A stretch of DNA of 42,254 nt from an uncultured Bacteroidia bacterium (GCA_903850335.1 CAINLJ010000171.1:1-42254), one strand, 5' to 3'; numbered from the stretch's first letter, positions 1 through 9,207 are shown. Translations and numbers: made by a program. The notes: a model not told the origin generated them from the sequence alone.

Positions 1-1275
1 CCACATAAGTTCAGTTTCAGTGCTGATAAAAAGTTGAATGCAGAAGAGACGATTACTGTTGATCCGGATCAGAAATATCAGTCAATTGATGGTTTTGGAA
101 ATTGCCTTACCGGTGGGAGTGCCATGTTGCTTCATCGTATGGACCCGATTAAAAGACATGCAATTTTAGAGGAGTTGTTTGCAACAAGTGGAAAGAATAT
201 AGGAATAAGTTATCTTCGAATCAGCATAGGATCTTCGGATCTTGATGATCATGTTTTTTCGTATGATGATCTTCCCGAAGGAGGAACGGACGTTGAATTA
301 TCACAGTTTTCTTTAAATCCTGATAAGAGTTATCTGATCCCAATTTTGAAGGAGATTTTGACCATTAATCCTCAAATCCGGATCCTTGGCTCACCGTGGT
401 CGGCACCAACCTGGATGAAAACGAATAAAAAGTCAAAAGGAGGGAGTTTAAAACCTGAGTATTTTGATGCTTATGCCCTGTATTTTGTGAAGTATATTCA
501 AGCAATGAAAGCAGAAGGAATAACCCTTGATGCGATTACTATCCAAAATGAACCGCTGCATCCGGGGAATAATCCCAGTATGTATATGCCAGCTGAAGAT
601 CAGGCCTCATTCATTAAAAAAAGTCTTGGACCGGCCTTTAAAGCTGCAGGTATCAAGACCAAAATCATTGTTTATGACCATAATGCCGACAAACCCGATT
701 ATCCGTTAACGATTCTTAAGGATCCCGATGCTGCCCGGTATGTTGATGGCTCTGCTTTTCATCTCTATGGCGGAAAGATAGATACTCTCACCGCGGTGCA
801 TAATGCCTTTCCGGATAAGAACCTTTATTTTACAGAACAATGGGTCGGGGCGCCCGGGAAACTATCGGTTGACCTGGCATGGCATGTAAGCACTCTCATT
901 ATCGGCGGAACACGGAACTGGTGCCGGAATGTTTTGGAATGGAACCTGGCGGCTGATCCGAAAAACGAGCCACATACTCCTGGTGGGTGTACTGAATGTT
1001 TGGGAACGATAACAATTGACGGCGACAATATAACCCGTAATCCTGCTTACTATATTATTGCACATGCAGCAAAGTTTGTCAGACCAGGTTCTGTACGTAT
1101 AGGCTCCAATACCAGTAATGAGATTCCCAATGTAGCTTTCACAACTCCGGAAGGGAAAAAGGTTTTGATTGTACAGAATAATAGTGGAGGCACGAAAAAT
1201 TTCAATATTCAGTTTGAACATAAAACAGCTTCTACATCACTCGAAAAGGGTGCAGTAGGAACCTTCATTTGGTGA
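1..1275 (+). CDS. GH30 family glycoside hydrolase (5' truncated by window edge)
   Basis: This is a retaining beta-glycosidase of the GH30 (glucosylceramidase/endo-beta-1,6-glucanase) clan. Reading from the in-frame TTG at 34, the family opening (IDGFG followed by a small-residue stretch) is at residues 18-30. The acid/base glutamate sits in TIQNEP at E173, and the nucleophile glutamate sits in LYFTEQW at E268. A short beta-rich tail ends in TFIW at the stop. The same frame stays open through base 1 (PHKFSFSADKK before the TTG), so the TTG is not the start. The real start and any signal peptide lie outside the window. Substrate cannot be assigned from sequence alone; GH30_3-like beta-1,6-glucanase and GH30_1-like glucosylceramidase are both possible. 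The gene converges on the two-component operon with a 96-bp gap. Confidence 0.9.
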   Translation, partial: PHKFSFSADKKLNAEETITVDPDQKYQSIDGFGNCLTGGSAMLLHRMDPIKRHAILEELFATSGKNIGISYLRISIGSSDLDDHVFSYDDLPEGGTDVELSQFSLNPDKSYLIPILKEILTINPQIRILGSPWSAPTWMKTNKKSKGGSLKPEYFDAYALYFVKYIQAMKAEGITLDAITIQNEPLHPGNNPSMYMPAEDQASFIKKSLGPAFKAAGIKTKIIVYDHNADKPDYPLTILKDPDAARYVDGSAFHLYGGKIDTLTAVHNAFPDKNLYFTEQWVGAPGKLSVDLAWHVSTLIIGGTRNWCRNVLEWNLAADPKNEPHTPGGCTECLGTITIDGDNITRNPAYYIIAHAAKFVRPGSVRIGSNTSNEIPNVAFTTPEGKKVLIVQNNSGGTKNFNIQFEHKTASTSLEKGAVGTFIW

Positions 1276-1371
1276 TTTTTCCCATTGCCCGATTGTTTAA
1301 ATTTCAAGTACAACCTTTTACTTTTCTGTTCCAATAAATCGTTAATAGCTGCTTTTCAAAAACTTCAGCTT

Positions 1372-2094
1372 TTATCCGACAGACTTTGTGTCGATATATT
1401 CCTGAAACTTAGCCTTGTATTGGTCACTTACTGGAATATAAACTTTTCCATCAAAGATTATACGATTTCTTTCAATCAAAGAAATTTTTAAAAGATTCAC
1501 AATAAATGAACGGTGAACCCTCATAAACTGACCTTCAGGTAATTGCCCCTCAATAGATTTCATACTCATTAAGGTCAAAATGGGCTTGCTTCCCTCAAGA
1601 TTGATACTAATATATTCGTGCATACTCTCAATATATTTAATATCGGTAAAGTTGATACGAATAAGCCTGTAATCAGATTTTACAAAAATGTGGTTTGCAG
1701 TTGAAAGATGTAAACTCTTCTGATTTCCTTCAGATAGTCCAATTACATCCTTTATCTTATTTGCTGCTTTAAGAAAGCTGCCATAGCTTATTGGCTTTAG
1801 TAAATAGTCAGCTGCATTTACTTCAAATCCCTCAACTGCATATTCACTGTAAGCAGTTGTAAAAACAATGTATGGTCTGACAGTGAGTGATTTTACAAAC
1901 TCCATCCCATTGATATCCGGCATATTAATGTCAATAAAGATGATCTGAATACTATTTTTGTCAAGGATTTCCATTGCTTCATGAGCATTCCGACATTCTG
2001 CAACCAATTCCAGAAATGGGGTTTTCTGAATGTATTCTGCTATCTTTTTTACTGCTAATGGCTCATCATCAATAGCAAGACATGATATTTTCAT
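1372..2094 (-). CDS. LytTR-family response regulator
   Basis: A 240-residue response regulator of the LytR/AlgR class. The receiver domain covers about residues 1-118, with the acidic pair D9/D10, phosphoacceptor D55 in IIFIDINMPD, T79/T80 and the switch lysine K100 in LLKP. A LytTR DNA-binding domain follows at about 135-235; it shows the usual IKYIESMHEYISI and MRVHRSFIVNL segments. Its start codon overlaps the stop of the histidine kinase gene by 4 bp, so the two are translationally coupled and form a cognate pair. It is the last gene of the ten-gene run that begins at about 12432. Its likely targets include that operon's own promoter, but this is inference. No obvious hairpin terminator is visible downstream, where it meets the GH30 gene. 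Confidence 0.95.
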   Translation of the reverse strand: MKISCLAIDDEPLAVKKIAEYIQKTPFLELVAECRNAHEAMEILDKNSIQIIFIDINMPDINGMEFVKSLTVRPYIVFTTAYSEYAVEGFEVNAADYLLKPISYGSFLKAANKIKDVIGLSEGNQKSLHLSTANHIFVKSDYRLIRINFTDIKYIESMHEYISINLEGSKPILTLMSMKSIEGQLPEGQFMRVHRSFIVNLLKISLIERNRIIFDGKVYIPVSDQYKAKFQEYIDTKSVG

Positions 2095-3143
2095 ACTGGA
2101 ATTTTTAAGTTCACTTCATATTCACTTTCACCATCAAGGATATCCAGCCTGAAATTATCGGAATAAATAAGTTCCAGACTCTTTTTAATGTTTTCGAGTC
2201 CAATTCCTGAATACTCTCCAATATGACTCACCCGACCTTTATGTTTACTGTTTTTAATGCGACAAATCAATGAAGATACATCAATTTGGAGCTCAAAATA
2301 AATATATGATTTCAAAGGATAGAATACTCCATGCTTAAATGCGTTTTCAAGCAATGAAATAAACAACATTGGGGGAATGCGGGTATCCGGTATTTGGCCG
2401 GGTAATAAAACAGTCACCTCCACTTCATCAGAATGCCGAAGCTGCATCAACGATATAAAGCTGCGTATAAATTCAATCTCCTTCTTCAGTTCAATCGTGT
2501 TTTGAGCAGAATCGTAAAGCAGGTAGCGCATCAAAATTGATAGCCGTTCAATAGCATCCTGTGCTTTTTCTGTATCCATTTCAATCAGTGAATGAATGTT
2601 ATTCAGCGTGTTCATGAAGAAATGCGGACTTACCTGGTGCCTCAACAAGGCAAGGTTCGTTTTGAGTTGTTCTTTCTCAGCATCTTTTCGTAATTTCTGC
2701 TCAGTCATCCATTTATACTCAAGTTCAAGAGCGGTACTGCTTCCAATAATTAGCAAAGCAGTAATTAAATTATTCAGAATAGTTCCAAGCAAGGGAAGAA
2801 GGTCGAATGGCCGAACGGGCTGAATATCCGGTTGAGGATTTCCCATTCCCTGAGGAGGGCCTATTGGATGGATGAATAAACCAACTAAGGCTACCGCAAT
2901 TATCATGGCACTAACGATAACAAAGTACCTTGACCTTTTGTCATTAAATAGTAATCTTGGTACCAGCACATATAAATTGATCAGAAAAAGAAGCAGAAGT
3001 AAGAGAAGATTTGTCCAGTCTCCAATCATTCTATTCCAGCTATTGTGACCTATATCCTGCATATACCTAAAATAAGGCGAAAGCAACACAAGCGCCCAAA
3101 GTATTGAGTACAAGAGTAGAAACCATTTCCTTGATTTAAACAT
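2091..3143 (-). CDS. LytS-type sensor histidine kinase (His_kinase family)
   Basis: A 350-residue membrane sensor kinase. Four hydrophobic segments (about 7-24, 43-62, 72-92 and 114-138) precede a coiled linker and a His_kinase (PF06580-type) core. The phosphoacceptor is H174 in RHQVSPHFFMNTLNNIHSL, the N box is LLENAFKHG with N267, and the ATP lid is GIGLENIKKSL near 313. The predicted topology puts a 20-residue Gly/Pro/Met-rich loop (about 93-113) outside the cytoplasm between helices 3 and 4. There is no large sensory domain, so input must come through the membrane segments or this loop. It is 6 bp downstream of the GT-C-like gene and overlaps the regulator gene by 4 bp. Sensor identity is certain by motif; the signal is unknown. 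The copper-related genes in the same operon make a metal or redox cue a reasonable guess. Confidence 0.94.
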   Translation of the reverse strand: MFKSRKWFLLLYSILWALVLLSPYFRYMQDIGHNSWNRMIGDWTNLLLLLLLFLINLYVLVPRLLFNDKRSRYFVIVSAMIIAVALVGLFIHPIGPPQGMGNPQPDIQPVRPFDLLPLLGTILNNLITALLIIGSSTALELEYKWMTEQKLRKDAEKEQLKTNLALLRHQVSPHFFMNTLNNIHSLIEMDTEKAQDAIERLSILMRYLLYDSAQNTIELKKEIEFIRSFISLMQLRHSDEVEVTVLLPGQIPDTRIPPMLFISLLENAFKHGVFYPLKSYIYFELQIDVSSLICRIKNSKHKGRVSHIGEYSGIGLENIKKSLELIYSDNFRLDILDGESEYEVNLKIPV

Positions 3144-3149
3144 ATCCTT

Positions 3150-4667
3150 TTAATTCAGTTTTTTATAGGCATTAAAATAAGAAGAACTATAGATCAGCTT
3201 AAAATTTTCCGGAATCGTATGCCCCATTCGCATACCCATCCCGGGCCCGTTTGGAGGAGGTCCTCCCTCAGGACTTCCAGGCTTGTGTAATGGTCTTCCT
3301 CCCAATGGACCCTGTTTATCTTCGTTTTTAGATTGCAGAAAAATAATATGCTTGTACTTTTCTAATCCTAAATTATCCATCGTCCTGTCATTCGCTACTT
3401 TCATATTCAAATTCCATGCGGTCCAAAATTCTAAACCATGCCTTGCTATAATAATCGTTTCAGCCTTGTCTGCCGGAATATAACTTTTAATGTTTTGCAA
3501 ATCCCGGTAGGCTAGCTCATCAATACAAGGTTTTTTGTCCTCCCTAAAGTAAATAAAAATAAAGATTACTGTAAGCAAAGTAAGTGAAATTGAAAATGGG
3601 ACTGCCAATTTTTGATTTATTCGAATTATATATAGGATCAGCATGCTTTGAGGAACAAAAAGAAGTACATTAAATCGTTGAACATATTGCGTTTCATAAA
3701 ATGGAAAGGCAAATATAAAAATCAAAACTATCAGGGAAAGAATCATGTAGCCTGTTGCTCTATCTGCTTTGTGTTTATGTTTTCGGTATTGATAAATGGC
3801 AGTTCCGGCAATTGTATAGGAAAGAAGAGCATTTAACAAAAGTGGGATCATAAATGGCCCCTGTAAATCTATGTGCCCTCCAAAAATTTCAATGTAAAAA
3901 TTCATTAATCGAATCGCCCTGTGCGAATCAAACAGGTATATAATTACAAATCCAACAATAAGGATAATTAACGAAGGAAGAATTGCTTTTTTCTGGTAAA
4001 CAATAGAGAGCACTATGACTAATAAAGTCAATGCCATTGTAAATGTGCCAAAATGGGTGAATGCAATTAAGAATAATGCAATCAATGTAACGATTAAATT
4101 CCTCTTGCTTTGGATCATCAGAAATCCTTCTAAAGAATAGATGAATGCTATAAATATTGGAATGGCGAAGGCATTCTTCTGAAGATCTCCAAGCATTATA
4201 AAAGGTGAAAATGAGAATATCGCAAAGGACAGTACAGCAAACTCTGAAAACAGTGGGAGTGTCTGATCTCTCATTGTCATGATTTTAATGAGTGGTATTG
4301 CCAATAAGGGCAATGCCGTACTGTCCAATATTTTGATAACTGAAATAATAAGCTCATTGGTAACTGTAAACCCCAAGAGTGAAATGACTTTGATGATTGA
4401 CGCACAAAAATAAAAATACATCGGGACGTCATTAAAACTGAGCAATCCGGTCTTTATTATATTTCGTACTTGCACAGGGTAATACCCGCCATCTATTCCA
4501 AGAATCAAGTCATGAGAAAAACTTAAAGTTAATCGTAAAATTATCGCCGAAAGGGTAATCACTATAAATGCAAGTACTCTTAATGATGGTTTATCTTGTT
4601 TTCCAATACCTAAAAGCGAAAATATAGAGTTACTGGAAAGACTTCTTGTGATCATCTTTAATTTCAT
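3150..4667 (-). CDS. GT-C-like polytopic membrane protein with Gly/Pro/Met-rich insertion
   Basis: A 505-residue protein with about nine to ten transmembrane helices between residues 30 and 375 and a C-terminal soluble domain at about 376-505. After the first helix, the extracytoplasmic loop reads GIDGGYYPVQVRNI, with D59. This resembles the acidic first-loop motif of GT-C fold glycosyltransferases that use polyprenyl-phosphate sugars. I cannot place it in a named family, so the transferase role is an inference from fold. The C-terminal domain carries a low-complexity stretch at residues 452-484, rich in Gly, Pro and Met with two His, inserted before the final IPENFKLIYSS segment. The gene lies 11 bp after the TonB-dependent receptor gene and 6 bp before the histidine kinase gene. 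It could decorate an exported product or act as a membrane partner of the kinase. Confidence 0.65.
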   Translation of the reverse strand: MKLKMITRSLSSNSIFSLLGIGKQDKPSLRVLAFIVITLSAIILRLTLSFSHDLILGIDGGYYPVQVRNIIKTGLLSFNDVPMYFYFCASIIKVISLLGFTVTNELIISVIKILDSTALPLLAIPLIKIMTMRDQTLPLFSEFAVLSFAIFSFSPFIMLGDLQKNAFAIPIFIAFIYSLEGFLMIQSKRNLIVTLIALFLIAFTHFGTFTMALTLLVIVLSIVYQKKAILPSLIILIVGFVIIYLFDSHRAIRLMNFYIEIFGGHIDLQGPFMIPLLLNALLSYTIAGTAIYQYRKHKHKADRATGYMILSLIVLIFIFAFPFYETQYVQRFNVLLFVPQSMLILYIIRINQKLAVPFSISLTLLTVIFIFIYFREDKKPCIDELAYRDLQNIKSYIPADKAETIIIARHGLEFWTAWNLNMKVANDRTMDNLGLEKYKHIIFLQSKNEDKQGPLGGRPLHKPGSPEGGPPPNGPGMGMRMGHTIPENFKLIYSSSYFNAYKKLN

Positions 4668-4678
4668 TTTTTATGACA

Positions 4679-7033
4679 TTAGAACTGTATTTTATAGACA
4701 ATATTGGGGAAAAACCCGAGTTGGTAAGTTGTATTAACCGATCTGCTTCTGTCATCGTAGTTTTGCGAGAAAACATTCTTGTGATTGGTGACATTTTGCA
4801 AGTCCAAAGAAATTGAATGGGATAACTTTCTCTTATTGCTATTAATCGTGTATCCAAATTTTAAATCTAACCTGAAATAGTTGGGATAAACGGCGGAATA
4901 GGCATCGGTTGACAATTGGTCGTGACCGGTAGAATTTGATGCTGCTAAATCAATGGGGGTATACGCTCTTCCTCCTGCATAGGTATATTTTAGGTCAGTG
5001 GAGAATTTATTTCGCTTTTCGCTTCCCACCTTCCACTCCTTTCCACCCAGAATATTGAAGATGTATTTTCCGTTAAACGCTGTGTTCCTTTCAACTCCAT
5101 CACTTCCCGTGTATTTTGAACTATAAACAGAAGAAGTAAATAGACCATAATAGCCTTTACTGAAGAATTTTTCGATAGTCATTTCTGCCCCATAATTTTT
5201 TCCGGTCCCACTGTTTGTAAGTTTATCTTCCAGGTCGGCCTTAAAGCTAGCCCCGGTATTTAGCATAGAATAACTGCTTGAAAAAGTGTTCACCGGAACA
5301 TTGTAGATCGATTGATAGTATACTTCAGATTTTATCCGCCAATCTTCAAAGGGTTGCAAATCGTAACCCAACACAAAATGATGACTCTTGGTGAAATCTA
5401 AGTTCTTATTGTTATAGCTGGTAGTACCATCTGTATTTTGAGTTTGAAGGAAGTAGACATTTACGGGTTGTGTTTGAGAATGAAGACCATATCCAAAACT
5501 CAGCGAGCTTTTGGCATATAGGTCATATTTTAATGCCAGACGAGGTTCCACCGAAGTGGAACTGTTGAGGAAAAAATGCTGAGAATGCAGACCCGCATTA
5601 AGTGTCAGTTTATCGTTAATTCTATATTTTATATGTGCGTAGGCCTGGGCAAGGTTTGTATAGCTGTTGTAGTCCCAGACTTGCTTCCAATCTGATTTAA
5701 TGTTCCTTTTTTCGCGGTAATAAAGGTTCAATCCAATTAATTCGTCCTGAATACCTATTTTCAAAAACAGCTTTGAGTTTATTTTTGAATTAAAGCTTGT
5801 CGCAAAGTTATATCCGGTTTTGGCAACCTTATTCTCTTGCTCTGTGAAGGAGGTGCTTGTCAACCTATCGAATCCATAATTAGTCTGGTTATTTTTTGAG
5901 TAGTTAAGACCAATATTGGAGCTAAAGTAGGATTTGTTGTTCAATTGTTTAAAATGTTTTAACCCGATAATCCCAATCTGACTGCTCAAATCATGTCCGC
6001 TACCGTTTCCATACAATGAACTAGTATTTCCACCTTCAATGTTAATACTACTGGTGGCTAGAATTCCAAACAATGTAAATCGCCCAGCTTTGGTGTTGCC
6101 GCTATTCAGATTAAAGGATAAATCCTGGTAAGATGGCAATGCCGTTGTTCCGATATTCACACACATAGACTGAGCAACACCTGCCAGTGCATAGCGGTAT
6201 CCTACCAGATATGACGACACTTTTTCTTTATTGATTGGCCCTTCGGTTGTCGCTTCGAGTCCTGTAATTACGCCTGCCTGTAGAGTCGTCTCCTTTTTCT
6301 GGGAATTTCCAGCGCGAAAACCCAGATCAAAAACACCCGCTGTCGCATTTCCATATTCTGCAGGAAACGCCGATGTCAGGAAATCTGAACTTTTCAATAG
6401 ATTGGTATTTAGTGCACTTACTGCGCCACCTGTAGTCCCCACTGAAGCAAAATGGTTTGGATTAGTGACGTTCATTCCATTGATACGCCACAAAACACCA
6501 ACAGGCGAGTTTCCCCTGATTACAATGTCATTTCGACTATCGTCAGGAGCGCTGACGCCTGCAAAATTTGCGGCTAAACGGGCTGGATCACTGCGACCGC
6601 CGGCATACCGGTTCACCTCTTCGGTCGAAAATGTGCGCGCACTGATTGTTGCCAGATTGTTGATTGCTTTATCTTTGGTATTTGCCTTAATCACGACCTC
6701 GTTCAGACTGGTGACATTCTCCTCCATCGCGATATCAAGAATGGTCTCTTTCCCTGATGTTACTACTACATTGGGCACAAATACATTCTTGTAGCCCAGG
6801 TAAGAAACGTTGATATCGTATCTGTCAGGTGAAATATTTGTCAGTACATAATTCCCATTTGCATCTGCGGTTGCACCCTTATTTTCTGTTTTACTGATAA
6901 TCTGAACTGTAGCTCCCGGAAGTGTTATCTGAGATAGTTTGTCGGTGATCACACCTCGTATATTTTGCTTATTATTTTGAGAATAAGTAAATTGAGTGAT
7001 GAATAGGGCAATTATAAAAGTATATTTTTTCAT
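4679..7033 (-). CDS. TonB-dependent receptor with carboxypeptidase-like regulatory domain
   Basis: An outer-membrane transporter of 784 residues. A signal peptide (about 1-19, ending FTYSQ) is followed by a CarboxypepD_reg-like beta-sandwich at about 23-105, a plug domain at about 115-225 with the NDIVIRGNSPVGVLWRING segment, and a beta barrel to the C-terminal NIVYKIQF, whose last residue is the expected aromatic. At about 780 residues it is shorter than SusC-type glycan importers (about 1000), and no SusD partner gene is nearby. It is therefore more like the receptors used for metal chelates or small ligands. The substrate is unknown. It sits 35 bp after the deacetylase gene and 11 bp before the GT-C-like gene, in the middle of the ten-gene run, which suggests that whatever the envelope enzymes make or bind is imported here. 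Confidence 0.92.
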   Translation of the reverse strand: MKKYTFIIALFITQFTYSQNNKQNIRGVITDKLSQITLPGATVQIISKTENKGATADANGNYVLTNISPDRYDINVSYLGYKNVFVPNVVVTSGKETILDIAMEENVTSLNEVVIKANTKDKAINNLATISARTFSTEEVNRYAGGRSDPARLAANFAGVSAPDDSRNDIVIRGNSPVGVLWRINGMNVTNPNHFASVGTTGGAVSALNTNLLKSSDFLTSAFPAEYGNATAGVFDLGFRAGNSQKKETTLQAGVITGLEATTEGPINKEKVSSYLVGYRYALAGVAQSMCVNIGTTALPSYQDLSFNLNSGNTKAGRFTLFGILATSSINIEGGNTSSLYGNGSGHDLSSQIGIIGLKHFKQLNNKSYFSSNIGLNYSKNNQTNYGFDRLTSTSFTEQENKVAKTGYNFATSFNSKINSKLFLKIGIQDELIGLNLYYREKRNIKSDWKQVWDYNSYTNLAQAYAHIKYRINDKLTLNAGLHSQHFFLNSSTSVEPRLALKYDLYAKSSLSFGYGLHSQTQPVNVYFLQTQNTDGTTSYNNKNLDFTKSHHFVLGYDLQPFEDWRIKSEVYYQSIYNVPVNTFSSSYSMLNTGASFKADLEDKLTNSGTGKNYGAEMTIEKFFSKGYYGLFTSSVYSSKYTGSDGVERNTAFNGKYIFNILGGKEWKVGSEKRNKFSTDLKYTYAGGRAYTPIDLAASNSTGHDQLSTDAYSAVYPNYFRLDLKFGYTINSNKRKLSHSISLDLQNVTNHKNVFSQNYDDRSRSVNTTYQLGFFPNIVYKIQF

Positions 7034-7068
7034 TATTATTTGGATTTTATTTCTGTCTGATTACTTCA

Positions 7069-7998
7069 TTAATTCAACTGTTTTGTGGTGCCGGCTTCAA
7101 TGGTAAACGCTTTGCCGTTTATTTTTATAAATACAGTTAGCGAACTTAAATTGGTAACCAAGTCTTTATCGACTGAGAATTTTAGGTTTTTAAAGGCATT
7201 GATATAATCCACTAAACCTATTTGTGTTGTGTAGTAGATATCCGGATTTCTGGAAATTATTTTAAAAAACTTCTCCACTTCTGCCCATTTGTTTCCGGGC
7301 CCTTCATATTCCCAACTATGTCCCCACACATAAAACAAGGCTAAGGTTTTTACATTTAGAAATTCAGATGTAATCTGATAAAAGTTTTTTAATTCTCTTC
7401 TGTCGTTTGCCGTGTCGTTGGGGATATAATTTGTTTTTCCGAATAGATGAATGGTGGGTTGCCATTTAAGATATTCAGTGGGCATACTGAAATTGTAAGT
7501 ATCGCCGACTGTTCTGGCATATTCAATACCCAAACCGGTTATTGCCTCAACTACAAAATCGTTGGTATTGCCAAATGGATACGACATTCCACGAACCGGA
7601 TATCCTGTTATTCGCTCCAGTTCTTTTCTATCTTCTACCACTTCATAAATCACATCAATTTTCGATAAGGAAGTCAAACCCGGGTGATTTGCGGTATGAC
7701 CGGAAACTTCGTGTCCTTTGTATAGGTTTTTAACCTCTTCTTTGGTGAGATAATCCTTTGTTCCGAGTTTGTTGGAATTGAGATGAAAAGTTCCGATAAG
7801 ACCATAATCATTCATCAATTTCACCAAATGCTTGTCGGCAACATTCCCATCATCAAAACTCAAAATCAATGCTTTGGATTTGCCTTGCGGGAAAAGCATT
7901 TCAATTGGTGTGCCGGTTATTGCAATAGGCCTATCTACCTTTGCTTTGGCCAAGTTTATTGAAAGGAAAAGGGCCAAGAAGAGTATAACTTTTTTCAT
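7069..7998 (-). CDS. exported polysaccharide deacetylase (CE4/NodB domain)
   Basis: A 309-residue protein with an N-terminal signal peptide (about 1-19, ending LAKAK) and a NodB-homology domain at about 40-230. The metal and catalytic motifs are present: SFDDG with D49/D50, SGHTANHP with H101 and H105, and the RGMSYPFG motif at about 136-143. A candidate catalytic histidine is H226 in FYVWGHSWE. CE4 enzymes remove N- or O-acetyl groups from chitin-like, peptidoglycan or biofilm glycans using a divalent metal; which one applies here cannot be told. The last 60 residues form a small beta-rich tail. It lies 14 bp downstream of the SCO gene and 35 bp upstream of the receptor gene. Its presence suggests the operon acts on an acetylated surface polysaccharide. 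Confidence 0.9.
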   Translation of the reverse strand: MKKVILFLALFLSINLAKAKVDRPIAITGTPIEMLFPQGKSKALILSFDDGNVADKHLVKLMNDYGLIGTFHLNSNKLGTKDYLTKEEVKNLYKGHEVSGHTANHPGLTSLSKIDVIYEVVEDRKELERITGYPVRGMSYPFGNTNDFVVEAITGLGIEYARTVGDTYNFSMPTEYLKWQPTIHLFGKTNYIPNDTANDRRELKNFYQITSEFLNVKTLALFYVWGHSWEYEGPGNKWAEVEKFFKIISRNPDIYYTTQIGLVDYINAFKNLKFSVDKDLVTNLSSLTVFIKINGKAFTIEAGTTKQLN

Positions 7999-8012
7999 TT
8001 AGAAATAGAATT

Positions 8013-8687
8013 TTATTCATTAATCAATAACTTAATATCAGCCGTCGCTCTATCGATATCTGATTTCTGCGTAGCATTATAAATTCCCCGGATCCTGCCT
8101 AACTTATCAATCAAGAGCATTGATTCCGTATGCAAAAAATATGAAGAATCTCTTTGCAGTCCAAGGCGTCTTTCTGAAAAATAAGACTGTCTTCCCAAAT
8201 TGTAAATTCGCTCTTTATTCCCTGTCAGCAAATACCATTTATTTGGATTAATTTTATGATTTTCGCCATATATTTTTAAGGTACTAACCGAATCAACCCA
8301 GGGCATCACGGTAAATGACACTAATTTTACTTGTTTATTGTTAGCAAAACTATCCTGTAATATTTGAAGGTTATTTGTCATCCTTGGACAAATGGTTGGA
8401 CAGGTTGAAAAGAAGAAATTTGCCATGTAAATGTACCCGTCAAGTGAATCTTTTGTAATTAAATGTCCCAATTGATTCTGCATTTTGAAAGTATCAATGG
8501 TATGGATGTTCTTGAATTTGGGATCACCCGGTTTTATCCACTCTGCCGTAAAATCAGCGGTATTATAAAACGGTAATACTTCATTTTTTGTATGGCATGC
8601 TATTAAAGCAACGGCACAACATAGCAAACCCAAAACCTTGTTAATGTGTTGCTGTAGGAATACAGCTTTGAACCGAAATAACTCCAT
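8013..8687 (-). CDS. SCO1/SenC-type thioredoxin-fold lipoprotein
   Basis: A 224-residue predicted lipoprotein (hydrophobic segment with lipobox LIAC, C31) with a SCO1/SenC domain at about 65-222. The copper-binding or redox motif is CPTIC (C96 and C100), and the third ligand is H186 in FLHTESMLLID; all three residues needed for Cu(I)/Cu(II) binding are present. SCO proteins load copper into CuA sites of cytochrome oxidases or act as periplasmic thiol-disulfide reductases. No oxidase subunit genes lie nearby, but a multicopper oxidase does, so metallation of that enzyme is a plausible role. The start overlaps the end of the MORN gene by 47 bp. This start is preferred because a later one would remove the export signal and lipobox. 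Confidence 0.9.
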   Translation of the reverse strand: MELFRFKAVFLQQHINKVLGLLCCAVALIACHTKNEVLPFYNTADFTAEWIKPGDPKFKNIHTIDTFKMQNQLGHLITKDSLDGYIYMANFFFSTCPTICPRMTNNLQILQDSFANNKQVKLVSFTVMPWVDSVSTLKIYGENHKINPNKWYLLTGNKERIYNLGRQSYFSERRLGLQRDSSYFLHTESMLLIDKLGRIRGIYNATQKSDIDRATADIKLLINE

Positions 8688-9207
8688 ATAATTTATTGTT
8701 TTTTAATGTGTAATTGGAAACCAGCTGCCCCGTACTATCCCAGGTTTGTTGCAGGCCTTCCTCTTTGCCCATTTGGTAATTGCTTCTTTGTCTGATTTTG
8801 CAATCAGGGAAAAACACGGTTTGTGTTCCATTAAATTGGCCGTTTTTATAATTGAATAAATACCTGTAATTGCCATTGGGCCACCATTGTTTAAACATCC
8901 CTTCAATCTTACCATCAACGTAATATTGTTCGAGTAATTTTTCTCCTGTATTGTACCAGGCAAGTGCCAGTCCATTTTCCAATCCATTAATTATTGGCAA
9001 TTTATATACAACACGCCCGTCTTTCTCCTGCTGTATCATGTAACCCGAAAACGGTTTACCATGATAAAAATATCCCTTGTCGTTACGTTTTAATGCAGTA
9101 TCAAAATTTACGACATTGTAGCTTGGAGTAAAGATTGCAATTTGCTTTTTATTGCTGTTGCACGCCAAAACAGACAACAATAAACCTGCAACCATTAACT
9201 TTTTCAT
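8641..9207 (-). CDS. MORN-repeat (YwqK-like) lipoprotein
   Basis: The open frame begins at 9222, but the start at 9207 gives the cleaner signal MKKLMVAGLLLSVLAC, with the lipid-attachment cysteine at C16. The remaining ~170 residues contain MORN_2-type beta-hairpin repeats, seen as G-x-x-x-G-x-x-x-x-W/F-Y/W-x-x-G-x-x patterns such as GLALAWYNTGEK, GMFKQWWPNGNY and GLQQTWDSTGQL. Databases often name this family a toxin-antitoxin YwqK antitoxin, but nothing here supports that role. The exported lipoprotein form fits a scaffold or surface protein better. It lies 37 bp after the multicopper oxidase gene from this start (22 bp from 9222) and overlaps the SCO gene by 47 bp. The tight overlap suggests co-translation with the SCO protein. 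Confidence 0.82.
   Translation of the reverse strand: MKKLMVAGLLLSVLACNSNKKQIAIFTPSYNVVNFDTALKRNDKGYFYHGKPFSGYMIQQEKDGRVVYKLPIINGLENGLALAWYNTGEKLLEQYYVDGKIEGMFKQWWPNGNYRYLFNYKNGQFNGTQTVFFPDCKIRQRSNYQMGKEEGLQQTWDSTGQLVSNYTLKNNKLYGVISVQSCIPTATH

Noticed and set aside
34-36. TTG as the start of the GH30 gene
   Set aside because: The frame is open to base 1 with plausible coding sequence, and no signal peptide follows the TTG; the gene is cut by the window edge.
1285-1491. 68-residue plus-strand frame
   Set aside because: It runs antisense over the end of the response regulator gene and has no recognisable features.
6231-6794. 187-residue plus-strand frame inside the TonB-dependent receptor gene
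   Set aside because: It is the reverse-strand shadow of a well-supported receptor plug and barrel region.
8641-9207. toxin-antitoxin role for the MORN/YwqK-like protein
   Set aside because: The name comes from a family label only; no toxin gene is adjacent and the protein is an exported lipoprotein.
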